64,000 nucleotides of DNA from Stramonita haemastoma. Its lineage: Eukaryota > Mollusca > Gastropoda > Neogastropoda > Muricidae. Position 1 is the first letter of the stretch, and each line of letters begins with the position of its first letter. Positions 1 to 11,578 of this stretch are shown one piece after another. Both the position numbers and the translations under genes were made by a program. Location: NCBI GenBank assembly GCA_030674155.1, contig CM060334.1, positions 33,002,839 through 33,066,838 on the forward strand, read 5' to 3'. The notes under the pieces were generated by a model that saw only the letters and a program-made list of their open reading frames with translations, had not been told where the DNA came from and did no database searches.

Positions 1-109
1 CCTCCCTCCCTCCTGGCCGTCTGGCTGTTTTTGCAGTGTGTTCATGTGTGTGTGTGATATCCAGTGACTGTATCCAGCGGTGCCACTTACTGGTGGTAGT
101 GGTGCTGCT

Positions 110-670
110 GGATTGGACCGGTGTTATCCAGTGACTGTATCTGGTGGTGCCACTCACTGGTGGTGGTGTGGATTGAACCGGTGTTATCCAGTGATTGTCT
201 CTGGTGATGCCACTCACTGGTGGTGGTGTGGATTGGACCGGTGTTATCCAGTGACTGTGTCATGAGTCTGGCAGTATCACCTCTTGGTGGTATGGCTGGA
301 TTGGAACACAGAACTGTGTGTGCGCATTTTGAGGCTTCAGTGTTGTGATACTACCTGCATGCTTAGTGGCACTGGTGGTGGATTGGACTGATGTTATCCA
401 GTGACTTGTTTCATGAGTCTGGCTGTATCGCCTCTTGGTGGTACGGCTGGATTGGAACACCAAACTGTGCACATTCGAGGCTTCAGTGATGTGATACTAC
501 CTGCATGCTTAGTGGTACTGGTGGTGGATTGGACCAATGTTATCCAGTGACTGTGTCATGAGTCTGGCAGTATCACCTCTTGGTGGTACAGCCGGATCGG
601 AACACAGAACTGTGTGTGCACATTTGGAGGCTTCAGTGCTGTGATACTACCTGCATGCTTCAGTGATAGA
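110..670 (+). repeat. minisatellite: 60-bp units passing into ~148-bp units
   Basis: Two 60-base units start at 110 and 170. Three longer units start at 230, 380 and 526. All begin ggattgga(c/a)c followed by gttatccagtga. The longer unit contains an extra block ending ctacctgcatgctt. The 60-base phase is open as a 61-residue reading frame, but composition and length give no reason to call it protein. Confidence 0.85.
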
Positions 671-961
671 TCAGCTGGTACCTGCTTCTATGACCTGCCT
701 TCATCGTCTGCATACAAGTGTGGGTGGATTTTCTCGTGACTGCAGATAAATTTCTGGATATTTAAATTAATCACTGTTGGATATTTTTTGGTCTGAAAGT
801 TGTTCTATGTGGTTGTTCCCTTTTTTTCCCACTTTTGTCAGTTTGAATTTTTTTTTTAATGGTGGCTGTTAATGAAGTTGTTTTTTTTAATTGTGTTTTT
901 GTTAATGAAATGTTAATGAAATGTTAATGAACATGTGTATTTAAAATTTTGTTTGTTCCTT

Positions 962-1080
962 GATTAGAGCTTCAAGATTCACAAATGCTGAGATATTTCC
1001 ATATGTGACCCTTTTTCCCCGCAAACCATTTAGGTAGCTGTATTCCATGTTGGGGGAAAGATGTGTTCCGTTGCGCACAT
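962..1080 (-). mobile_element. SINE family A fragment (A2-type end)
   Basis: The stretch attagagcttcaagattcac then a gtgaccc...accatttaggtagctg segment matches the 3' portion of family A copies such as 35288-35662. It is old and divergent. Confidence 0.5.
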
Positions 1081-1425
1081 CCCAACTGGGCAAGACGTTT
1101 GTGTGTATGTCCGTTTTCATGTGCCATATAGGCAGCCATACTCTTAACTTAAGGATTTTTGTTCACCTTTAAAGGAGAGTGCAGGTTGTTCTGCTCAGAG
1201 CTTGTGACACATTGTTGCTGAAGACATGACATCCTAAACCCTTGGATCTTACCTGACTTGAGTAACTGACAAAGCTGTTGACCTGGATTCATGTTTAGCA
1301 TTAGCATGAGAAGAGGATGATGAAAGGGGGTTTAAGGGGAATAAATTTGATTTTAACATTGGGGAGGGAGGGGAGTTGTTTTGTGGAAAGAGGTGAAATG
1401 GTGTGGTAAAACTGGATTAAAAAAA

Positions 1426-1431
1426 AATAAA
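1426..1431 (+). terminator. possible alternative polyadenylation signal
   Basis: AATAAA in the plus-strand T-rich region, followed by agtggtagtgtatgtacc, which is GT-rich. A second AATAAA is at 1698-1703. Either could be a proximal site of the presumed plus-strand gene. Isolated hexamers are common by chance. Confidence 0.2.
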
Positions 1432-2548
1432 GTGGTAGTGTATGTACCTTATCTTCCAGATTATTTTGCATTCTACCTTATCAGCCGTACCATTAGAATT
1501 GTAGGGGACAAACTTGGAGAAAAAAAAGGTTTATGAACTGCATTGAGATTTTAGATAAACTGTACAAATAGGCATTTGATTTGATTGAATTATTGATCCC
1601 GTTGCAATTATTGTTGCACTACGCGTGTGGCTACTCAGTCAACCAAACAGTTCCAGTGCACAGTGGTTTTTTATTTATTTATTTTTTTTTTAAAAAGAAT
1701 AAATGAGAATCATCTGTTCACCTGTCTTCATGATTGCTATCAATGGTAGAAGCTCCATGTAATGTCACCACCAGGGTTTGCCATCTTTCTCTGTCTCTGA
1801 TGAGTTCTACGATCTCCTGTAGCCCTCACAGACCACTGATCTTAGTGATGTTGACAATGTTGGGTGTTGGTGGTCTGCCTTTTTTCCTTCTGCCTTCAAA
1901 CTTAACTTGGAGAACTGTTACCAGCAGATTTGTCTGTTTCCGTTTTCAGGACCAATATATCTCAGTCAGCCAACATTGAGCAATGTTGTATTCAGATCAG
2001 AAGGCAACCATCCAGTGAAGTCGGGTGAAGACTTTAGTCATCCCATGAAGGGCAAAGACAAAGAAAATCAAAGAAAGGAAGTGTGTTTATAGGTTACAGG
2101 TGTTCTGTAAGTTGTGGGATGCTGAGGCAGCTAAACATTACATTTGTCAAGGAAAGCTGGAAGGTAGGGTACATATGGGGAGAGAGAGGTGGCATGAAAA
2201 TGGGTCGGTTTTCTTTATGAAATCATGGCTTGGGTTTCTTGTGTGTAAAAACCATTTGTGGTGATACATTTTTCTGATTTTAACGGTTATCTCTTTGTTG
2301 AATTCCTCAGATAAAAAAAAATTGTGTGTTGGGAAGAGGGACTAGTGATAGGTTAAAAAAAACAAAAAAACAACAAAAAGTAAGAGCTACATAGAACACA
2401 CCCCCTTGCACTTAAAAAAGCAGAATAACAATAGATAGCTTGCTCAACTTGAATAGTACAGTGTAGTTTTTCTTATTTCTTTGATTTTAACCATCATTTT
2501 TCCCCAAATCAGTTTTCAGCTTGGGCTGAATGAAATAATAGGAACACA

Positions 2549-3316
2549 GTATTTCTGGTTACAGCCAAGCTAGAAAACAATGCTGCTAAAGTAGGCATGA
2601 GGATGAACGACAAGAAATGCAAAGCAATAAAAGCCAACAGCAAGAGCAAGGAGAAGCTGAAAGTCGAGGGGAACGATGTCGAAGAGGTGGACAGCTTCAC
2701 CTATCTAGGGGCCAACGTGACGAAGGATGGAGGAGGAACAGCAGATGTCAAAAGAAGGATAGCCTTGGCAAACACCCAGTTCAAACTCCTGTCTAACATC
2801 TGGAAAGCTGGAGACATCGGCAGCAAAACCAAAACCTCCCTCTTCAAGAGCTTGGTACTCTCAGTACTTTTGTATGGATGTGAAACCTGGAAGCTCACAA
2901 AAGGAGAAGAAGAAAAACTGGACACCTTTCAAACCAAATGCCTCCGGAAGATTCTGAAGATTAGATGGCAACAGCACATTTCCAACAAGGCAACCCTTCA
3001 GATGGCAGGGGCAGGGAAGATAAGTACAGAAATAAGAAGAAAGAGATGGAATTGGATTGGCCATGTCCTAAGAAAAGATCAGAAGAATGACTGTGCTGTG
3101 GCCCTCGGATGGACACCAGAGGGAAGAAGGAAGAGAGGCCGCCTAAAGACAACCTGGCGAAGAATGGTGGAGGTGGAGCGGAATGCTGCAGGATGGAGCT
3201 CTTGGAGCGCAGCACGCAGCGCAGCTACAGATCGCAACCAGTGGAGAAATGATGTCCAAGCCTTATGTGCCTTCTGGCACGGAGAGAATTAAGGTTAAGG
3301 TAAGGTATTTCTGGTT
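2549..3316 (+). mobile_element. 5'-truncated non-LTR retrotransposon with target-site duplication
   Basis: The element body (2561-3304) is flanked by identical 12-base copies of gtatttctggtt at 2549-2560 and 3305-3316. It encodes the C-terminal end of a LINE ORF2. That comprises the end of the RT domain (FTYLGANVTKDGG), the LSVLLYGCETWKL motif, then WNWIGHVLRKD and WTPEGRRKRGRL, and a stop after AFWHGEN. This is the usual end of endonuclease-reverse-transcriptase proteins in invertebrates. The 3' end is ttaaggttaaggtaag rather than poly(A). The reading frame is intact over about 230 codons, so insertion looks recent. Lacking endonuclease and RT core, it is a dead copy. Confidence 0.88.
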
Positions 3317-3430
3317 GTAAAATAAATATATATATATATTTTTTCTACTTTTGTAAAAAGAAATTTTTCTGATGATCAGAAATTAGTTTGATATGCAAAT
3401 ATAAGCTTTATTTACTTTTTTTTAAAAATC

Positions 3431-3577
3431 AAAGTCAGTCAAAATTTTTATTTCAAGATGGTATATTGAATAAGCAATGCATTTGCTTTTGTCACCAAGC
3501 CATAAAGTCAGTCGAAATTTTTATTTCAAGATGGTATATCGAATAAGCAATGCATTTGCTTTTTGTCACCAAGCCAT
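3431..3577. repeat. 73-bp tandem duplication
   Basis: Two copies, starting at 3431 and 3504, share aaagtcagtc...tttatttcaagatggtatat...gtcaccaagccat with only a few changes. It is unrelated to the neighbouring LINE. Confidence 0.9.
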
Positions 3578-3691
3578 ATATATCTAGGAACAAAAACAAC
3601 TTCATCAATGGTAGTTAATTACAACAATATTATGACATCCCAGATCAACGAAATAGACAAATAAACAAAAAAAAACCCAAACAAAACTCTG

Positions 3692-3705
3692 CAACACACA
3701 CACAC

Positions 3706-3752
<47 letters not shown>
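3692..3752. repeat. (CA)n microsatellite
   Basis: Nearly pure CA repeat, interrupted once by aaca. Confidence 0.95.
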
Positions 3753-3753
<1 letters not shown>

Positions 3754-4321
3754 AGGGAATGAATAATTTATCATTTCACTCTGTAATATCAGAATGTTCG
3801 CAGACAAAATTTTGTGTGACACTACATATGATGACTGCAATTAAACAAACAAAAAAAGTTTGAAGGAAACATCAAAAGTTTCATCGTAATTGTCTGGCAT
3901 TATCCCAGCAGAATATAATAAAATGGATTTGAAGTCTGACTTCGTTGGTCGGTTTGTAATTTACTTTCCTCGTTTGTGCCATTTGTTGTCCATTTTTATG
4001 GTAAAAGATCATTTATTGCCCCCCCCCAAAAAAAAAAAAAAAAATGAAGGAACAGCTATGTAAATGTCCCCAAATACTTTTTTGATAGTTGATAGACATG
4101 AAAATAACAAAGAGAATTTGAAGAGAAAATGCTATGTTTTCATGCCACACCTCTCCCATTAGCCAAGTGAATCTGAAATGTGTAGATTTTATAACTATTA
4201 GTGGTAGTAGTTTTTGTGGAGTTATTCTCGTTAGGAGAATAGAATGTATGTGTGTAAGCATGTCTTTTTTTTTTTTCTTTTCTTTATTTCTTTCTTTTAT
4301 TTCAAGGATAATGAAAGTGGA

Positions 4322-4333
4322 ATGAGTGAGTGA

Positions 4334-4405
<72 letters not shown>
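4322..4405. repeat. (GAGT)n-(GT)n microsatellite
   Basis: A short gagtgagtgagtgagt run passes into more than 30 GT units. It lies directly left of an inverted repeat (4418-4506). Confidence 0.95.
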
Positions 4406-4407
<2 letters not shown>

Positions 4408-4417
4408 GTTTTATTTT

Positions 4418-4506
4418 AAGGGTTTCCTGCCAGAATGATATATTGAAATAAAAAGAATAATAATTTGAATAAAGAAAACTGAATACCATTTTGGCAGGAA
4501 ACCCTT
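4418..4506. repeat. 15-bp perfect inverted repeat, 59-bp loop
   Basis: aagggtttcctgcca at 4418-4432 is the exact reverse complement of tggcaggaaaccctt at 4492-4506. The A/T-rich interior has no ORF. It sits between a GT and a CT/TA microsatellite. It could be a miniature element end-pair or a stable hairpin. Confidence 0.8.
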
Positions 4507-4525
4507 GTTTTATTTATGCACGAGT

Positions 4526-4670
4526 CTCTGTCTCTCTGTCTCTGTCTGTATATACAGACATCTGTATATATAATATATATATATATATATGTCTTGTCTG
4601 TCTGTCTGTCTCTCTCTCTGTCCGTCTCTCTGTCTGTCTGTCTGTCTCTCTCAGTCTCTGTTTGAGTCTG
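4526..4670. repeat. mixed (TCTG)n / (TA)n / (CT)n microsatellite
   Basis: Simple repeats of tctg, tata and tctc type. The apparent reading frames across it are low-complexity artefacts. Confidence 0.9.
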
Positions 4671-4749
4671 TATTTCCAGTCCTCTCAATGATCTCATGGC
4701 TAATAGCATGCTCAGTCTGGGTAGGACCAGTCCAAGTCTTAAAAAAAAT

Positions 4750-4830
4750 CCCCTATGCCTCTGATGAGATTTGAACCCATGACCTACCAGTCGGGATTCC
4801 AGCTTGCTTCGCTTACCATAACATCTGGAT
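4750..4830 (-). mobile_element. tRNA-like SINE head fragment
   Basis: On the minus strand gtaagcgaagcaagctgg and then catgggttcaaatctcatc resemble a degenerate box A and a good box B (GGTTCAAATC). There is no CCA end or full cloverleaf, so this is a SINE promoter remnant rather than a tRNA gene. Confidence 0.5.
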
Positions 4831-4880
4831 ACATGTGATTACTAGATTTGAATAACTTATTCCAGAGAGAAAGGACTGGA

Positions 4881-4881
<1 letters not shown>

Positions 4882-4941
<60 letters not shown>
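4882..4941. repeat. (GT)n microsatellite
   Basis: About 29 GT units ending in gagagaga. Confidence 0.95.
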
Positions 4942-4945
<4 letters not shown>

Positions 4946-5543
4946 TTTTCTTGTGAAGAGATGATGATGTTGAGACTAGTATAATTATTGTGACTGAATA
5001 GTTGGGTTATTGTATTTTAACTTTTATGTTTGTCTATATGGTATTTTGCAGGCATTTTTAAGAATTATTGTTGTGTGGTTTTAAGCTAATGTATCATTTT
5101 GGGGGTGTCCTAAAAATGGCTTGGTTTTTATTTGCTTGGAGGAATAAGGTAGGTGTGGTTATATGGCGTACATTTTAAATTTGCGGAGATTAGTTTCTTT
5201 TGATTCTGAGCCCTAGTGTGACCTTTGTGGCTGGTGGGGCTGTGAGCAGCGTAACTTGAAATCAATGTTTAAATCAATGTTTAAATTCGGTTTATAGAAT
5301 CTTATCCCCCCCCCCCCCCAAAAAAAAAAAAAAAACACCAAAAAAAATTGCGAGAGATTCTTTTTCTGGTTTTGGAAGTTGGGTACTTTTCTTTTTTTTA
5401 TATTTTTTTTAGTGTCTTACTGCAGTAGGATATGTTTTACTGAAGGAGCAGCTGTAAGTTTTTATGTCTGTTGTTGATACACCTATGGCCTTTCTTGGCC
5501 TTATGTGCAATTATTATTATTACTATTATAATTATTATTATTC

Positions 5544-5650
5544 TTTTATATAGAGGATAATGGAATAAGCACTCGTGTGCTTTTTTACATCCAGTCCCCA
5601 TGCGTATGCAGGTTTGTAAATTTTGTCATCTGTTCCCACCGGCACACAAA
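5544..5650 (-). mobile_element. SINE family A fragment (A1 3' end)
   Basis: tatagaggataatggaataa, then gcactcgtgtgc and acatccagtcccc, is the reverse complement of the A1-type SINE 3' end. Compare the full copy at 27335-27706. Confidence 0.75.
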
Positions 5651-6000
5651 TTTGTGCTGTCAGTTCCTTCCAGAGTGGTTCAACACTGTATCCACCAGGT
5701 TTTTTAATTCCCCCCTCTGGAGAGAAGTGGGCGATGCTAGGTCTACCTTGCCCACAACACTTTGCCTGAAAAATTCAGTGCCATGTCCCCTCGGGAGAAG
5801 CCAGTCATTAGTTAGCCAGCATCGTTATTTTCATGCCAGAAAGTGGTGCAAAATATTTAATGAAATTTTTGGGAGAGCTTTTTTATTTTATTTTGAAGAT
5901 GTTCCAAATGTTTTTTTACAAGAAAAAGGATGATGGGGTGAAATTGTAGGGTTTGGGGGGGGGGGGGGTTGGGGGGGGTGGGAGAGTGGGGGTTGTTCTT

Positions 6001-6092
6001 CAGCTAGCGCTCCTGAGGTTCACCAATGGTGAGATTTTGTGTTTGCAACCGTTCTTGCCCACCATTAAGGTAGCTGCATTGCAACGTAAGGG
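6001..6092 (-). mobile_element. SINE family A fragment (A2 3' end)
   Basis: cagctagcgctcctgaggtt, then caccaatggtgag and gcccaccattaaggtagctg, are diagnostic of the A2 end. It is preceded at 5955-5998 by long G-runs, as several A2 ends are. Confidence 0.7.
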
Positions 6093-8600
6093 GTAAAGGT
6101 GTTTAAAAAGCTATTGAAAAGAAAAAAAAAAAAAAAAAGAAAATTGAACCCATGTTGGTGACCATATTCTTAGATCAAGCTTTTTTCTTCCCCTCGGATT
6201 TTATGATGGTTGTATGTTACTTTGTTAGTGTTCCAACTGTGATAAATGCAAAATGGGTAGCTGTGTGACTTTGATGACAATAATTTGATAAATAGAACAT
6301 TTTTACGCCAAAAAAGTGAAACTGGTAATTTTTGTGGAGAACTGACATTTCAAAAGTCAGTTTGAATTGTCATTTGTCAAAAGATTTTCAGTTGAATACC
6401 TTGAATGAGTGCAAAGATTTTTTTGTAGCAATGGTGCAGAACCAGGAGCTAGTGATTGTCAACATTTTTTGAATTTGTTAATTTTTTAATTGACATGGGT
6501 TGATTCGTTTGAATTTTGCACTTGTCACCATTGTGTTAAGTTATGACATTTCTTTTGCATTGGTAGAATATTTTCTCGTAAAGTTCAAGGGTTGCTTCCC
6601 CATTCCCCCTTAATTTACAGCACAGTGTAACCCAGAGAATATAGAACTAATTAAGCATATTACTAAGCTACTTCCCACAAGAGTGTTCCAAAATTTCTCA
6701 GACTCTCAGAAATGACAACTTGCATACATCAGTATTTCAATCGGGTTGATTTCTTCATGAAGTGACATTCTCTCAAACCTGTTCATCCAGGGCTAGGACT
6801 GCAAGATTTTCTCTCTACTGTCTACGTTCCTTGTGAAGGCTTGGGGATGATCAGGGTCTGTCTAAAATTGTGTTCTCTGCAGCTGTTCTGTGACAAAAGG
6901 AAGAAATTGCATGGGGAGAGGTGTGAAGAATAGGATGGAGGAGAACAGAACTCTGAAGCCAGGAGATGTCTTGTGGTAAAGATGGGAGTGTTGTCATGGC
7001 CACTCAGACTTGTATATGGATGGCGTCTGTGCCAAGCAGTGGTCCATACATAGCTAGCTGCCAACCTTTCCTTTTTTTTAATTTTATTTGAGCCATTATT
7101 CCAGTTTTTTTAATTTTTTTTTTTAAAGAAGAATGTTCCAGTGTTCAATTTTCCAACAACAAAATTGGCAGAAATTGGCACAAATTGAGTAAACATCAAA
7201 GCGCGTACTGGTTTCCAGTGCCTATCTCCAAGAAGTTGAAGAAAACATTAAGTGCAAATTCTGTTTGCTCTCTTTGCTCTCAAATTCAAGGATTTTCCAG
7301 CCATATCCATTTCAACAAAGCCAAAGACATGCCTTCTGCTGCAGTCATGATATGGCATTACTCCACATGAGAAGACCAGTTGTTTATCTGAACGATTTTG
7401 TAGCTGATCTGATTTCAGCTATCTTGCTATGTTGCTGTGCTAGATGCCCAAAATCTGATTTTTTAGCAAGTTTCTAGCGCCAATCGTAATGCGTGGATAA
7501 AACAAACAAGGAGTGGCCAAGCAGATAACAATGTCCAAGGGAAACAGTGAGTATTGATGCGCATTAGGCCTAAGTCAAGGAAGTCGTGCATTTATCACCT
7601 GGTCTGGATGGATTTGTGTCCATCAAATTCCAAAACAATAAAGCAAGGCAGATGAAAGCAGAGGTCAGAGACTAGATGACCAGAGTAGCAACAAAATAAA
7701 GGTGTTTTTTTTGCTGAGCATGTGATAAAGGTTGAACCTGCAGGCGGAAGTGGACAGATGTGAATCGGTAGCCAACTATGAAGTGCCAACAGTCTGGCCC
7801 AGAGTTTACTTTGGACATAATTTGCTTCAATTCAAGGAAACGGTGAATCAATGGTGCTGGTCTTTAAACAGTTCTATCTACTGATTTTGTACTTCAAAGC
7901 AGATGTGACAAGTATTGTGCTTTTTTTTTTTTTCACAATGCCATACATCATCTTGTTCCAGTAGTCCTAAAAGAATGTTTTAGCTTGAAGGTGGCAGCCA
8001 TGCTCTGATAAGTAGGAAAGATGCTTGAATTTCTTTTGAATATGGTAGGTCACCTCAAAACACCCAGAGTGAAGATGGTGGTCCACTAGTGATTTCCTTG
8101 TGCATTTGAAATGTATTGTCTTCCGATTTCTCAAGCATTATCAGGCACTGCTCTATCATACACTTATTCTGTTTAGCACTGTGTGGCACCCACTGGGTGC
8201 ACCACTGGCATACTCCATGCAAGACTTTCCCAACTGTGGAGCTTCCACTGCCCAGGAAATTTTGCATTTCTTTGAGTGCAATTTGGGGATCTTTTTTCAT
8301 GACCTATGGGTGTATAGCCAGCTTGAATTCATGGAGCAATCATAAACCATTTGGCATCCAAATTCACAGAAAACATATTGCTCAAAGACTGGAGTCTGAG
8401 AAATTTTGGAATATCGATGTAGGATGGCATGAGCCAAGCCCAAGCAATACAACGGGAATCTCGCCAAAAATTTAATGTTTACTGTGGTAGTTGGTGGCAT
8501 TTTTATTATCCTACGAGAAGTGAATAGAGTAGTTTTCAGAAGAGAGTATGGAAATGGGTGTATGCATATATGGCAGAGATCAGGAAGCAAACAGGCATGG
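6093..8600. other. no gene or repeat recognised
   Basis: Sequence with scattered stops in all frames and no domain-like ORF. It is T-rich on the plus strand and may be 3' UTR of the presumed plus-strand gene that ends near 9205. Confidence 0.35.
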
Positions 8601-8645
8601 ATTCTCACCAACTTGAAGCCACAATAATATACAAAAAGTAAATAA

Positions 8646-8651
8646 TTTATT
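8646..8651 (-). terminator. candidate polyadenylation signal AATAAA (minus)
   Basis: Plus-strand TTTATT reads AATAAA on the minus strand. It is followed about 25-40 bases later by a GT-containing stretch (ttgtggcttcaagttggtg). It would end the RAI14-like transcript near 8625. Another AATAAA lies at 8504-8499. Confidence 0.35.
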
Positions 8652-9179
8652 CATCCCATGTTTACATTACATACTATAATGAGCATTGAAAATTCTAACG
8701 AAGAAAAGGATATGCTGTGTCGATAATATCTGTCATGAATACATAAAAAACGGCACTAAGTTGTTCACAAGCATCAGGTACATCTTCACATAAAAGGGCA
8801 AAGGCACAATAAAAACACACCCAATTTTCAAGATGTACTAACAGATAAAAATCCATACCTAGTGGTAGACATGTTTTTTTTTTTTAATACTGCCATATAA
8901 GAAAATTGTAAACAAAGCCAACATTTTTGGTTGTAGGTTTTAATGACCTAATAGGGAATGTTTGTGGTGTGGATTCAAACTACTGTAACTTTGCAAATTT
9001 TTATGATATTGATGTTGTACATGATTACCTGCACAGTGAGAAGTCCCTACCCCTTAACCACCACCCTCCCTCTTCCCCTCACTCCAGAATGTTGTATAGT
9101 CCCCCTCCCTGTATAAGACTCTCCATTGGTTTCATAGGACTGCTTGAGCACTTTGTATGTATGTAGTATGTTTTTGAGA

Positions 9180-9185
9180 AATAAA
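9180..9185 (+). terminator. candidate polyadenylation signal AATAAA (plus)
   Basis: AATAAA is followed after about 18 bases by GT/T-rich ggtgtgatttttttttgg, the classic downstream element. It marks the probable 3' end, near 9205, of a plus-strand transcript covering the left part of the window. No coding exon of that transcript was recognised. Confidence 0.45.
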
Positions 9186-11255
9186 AACTTGAATGAAACG
9201 GTGTGATTTTTTTTTGGTTTAGTGCGGGGAGGACACTCTGAATCGCGAATTTCGACTTAGCACAGTTTTTAGGGCCATGTTTAGGTGTTGTTGAGGAAAA
9301 GTGAATATTGTATATTCAAAAATAAACAAATGAAGACAATATAAATTGAATCGATTTTTATGCTGTTTGAAAGAGCAGAGAAAATGAGTTGCTGAAAGGA
9401 CCAGCCAAAAAAAAAAAAAAAAAAAAATTGACGGAGGGACGAAAATTGCACAAAAATTGGACTATCTCCAAATTTGTGATTTTTTCGTCCCTCCCGGTGG
9501 TAAAAATGAAGTCCCATGATTAATTACTTGGCACGAAGATTTTTCTGACCTCCCCATGCAAAGTGATCACCCATACCTACCTAGGGTATGCTTAAGTGAA
9601 TACTCAAGACTTAATTTACACTCGGAGGCCAAAATTCCAGCAAGGCAACACCTTCAAAAACAGACATCCTAAAAATGGAAAGCAACACCCTCTGATTTTT
9701 TTTGGGGGGGGGGTTTTAAATACAAAACATCGGGACAACACACTGGCAAAACTGTTCACTAGCTGCTGAACAAGGTAATAAAAGTACATCTAACATAACT
9801 GCATTGTAAAATATGAATCACTTGCATGAAATGTATGAAAACTGCTGCTTCACAATTTTTGCATCCCATGTAACGATATTCTCATGATATTGTGCTGTAC
9901 AATTCTGACACAAATGTTGCACATCGTGTATGCTGATCAAGTATGCGTAGCATGCCATTTACAAAATATCCATCCCTCTTTAGTTGATAATTAAAACAAC
10001 ACTTACAGTACACCTCCCTTGGCTTTGTAGTGCTGCCCAAAGGAGGGTCCTCTTCACTGTGCATTCTAATAACTAGGCTAAATTGCCTTCATAAAAACAA
10101 CAACAAAAAAACCCCTCAACTGTTCCTACATTTGCTAGGGTTTGGGTTGTTTTTTTTTTTTAAAGAATATGCTGTACCAGTGTGGCAGATTAAATACAAT
10201 ACAAGCCATAATAGATAGCAGTAATGATAAGAGCTGTCAAAATTGCTGGTTCTCAGACAACAGCCATAGAGAAACAGAAATCCAACAGCCTGTGCTGATC
10301 TTTCTGCACGAGATGTCTCCATGAAAAAGAACATTACTGGACAGCCCTCGCTGTGTCACACAGACCCAACTCATCACACACTTTGACCTCACTTGAGCAA
10401 GTACACGAACCAGGTCTTGCTCATTTTCACTTTGCAGTTAGAGGATTTCCAGCAGAACTTTGCAAAACATTTTTACAAATTATCACAACAAAAATCCTAT
10501 TATGTGATGTCAATCACCTGAACTTCACTGACTGACATTCAGCTTTTCTGCTGCACATGTTCAAAATTTAGCAGGCCAAATAAGAGGTAAACTGATTTTT
10601 AAACATTAGGTTCAGAAACGGTGCTTCTTCTAGTAAACTAAATGCTGTCACACACTCTTGATCACTAAAAACACAATAATCCAATATATATATAGCCGAG
10701 GAAAGACTGAATCTTTGACTGGAATACTAATTAATTTCTCAACAGAACACATTCTACTTCACTAAAAACAACACAGATTTAAAAGCAACTTTGATAAGAT
10801 TGTTGCTGCCTTAACATAACTGGAGCCAAAAATAGAAATGATAACTTTTACTTCTGTTGAAAACTTAAAAGTAAAGAAAAAAAAGGTAGTTTAGGAAGGA
10901 AAATAAGAACATCTGGTATTCATGGACACAGTTTTTCCCTTGAAAAACTCAAATGTACGCAATTACATGAAGATACCCAGCAACCGAGAAACTGACCATG
11001 AAAATACAGACACTATGGAAATTCATTCAGATGGCCGAACACAATACTAGCTGAAGAGACCACTCCCAAATATTATGACACAGAAACGTGTGCTTGCACA
11101 TATTCTTTGAAGATACACACTCACAGTCTTTTTCATTCACACATGCATGCACGTGCACACACACAAGGCTGCTGACGAAGGACGGCTGAACAAAGAGGAG
11201 AGGGGATTAGATGAGACAGTAAACTCCAAAAACAACATACAGCCTGGCAGGGAGA

Positions 11256-11578
11256 AAGGAGAAGGGCTGATCAACATCAAATCAATTTTTAAACTCTTTT
11301 CAAGGGAGAGGGGCTAGTCAACATGAAATCAATTTTTAAACGTCTTTTCGAGAGGGGCTGATCAACATCAAATCAATTTTTAAAGTTCTCTTCAAGGAGA
11401 AGGGAGAGGGGCTGGTCAACATCAAATCAATTTAAATTCTTTTCAAGGAGAGGGGCTGATCAACATCAAATCAATTTAAACTTCTCTTCAACGAGAAGGA
11501 GAGGGGCTGATCAACATCAAATCATTTTTAAACTTCTCTTCAACGAGAAGGGAGAGGGCTGGTCAACATCAAATCATG
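11256..11578. repeat. ~46-57-bp tandem repeat within the probable 3' UTR
   Basis: Seven units of gggctgatcaacatcaaatc, then aatttttaaa, cttctcttca and a purine block agggagagg. Units differ by small indels in the purine block. Confidence 0.9.

Larger units (their letters stand above)
671..2548. other. no gene recognised
   Basis: T-rich on the plus strand. It holds a decayed family A SINE fragment (about 962-1080) and two AATAAA hexamers. Nothing else is recognisable. It may be 3' UTR or intron of a plus-strand gene. Confidence 0.4.

Noticed and set aside
2561..3292. Functional gene encoding a 231-residue protein
   Set aside because: It is the C-terminal fragment of a LINE protein bounded by a target duplication, with no endonuclease or RT core.
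5577..5933. 118-codon plus-strand frame starting LFYIQSPCVCRFVNF
   Set aside because: Its start is a reverse-complement SINE. The same peptide recurs at other SINE copies (for example near 27600 on the minus strand).
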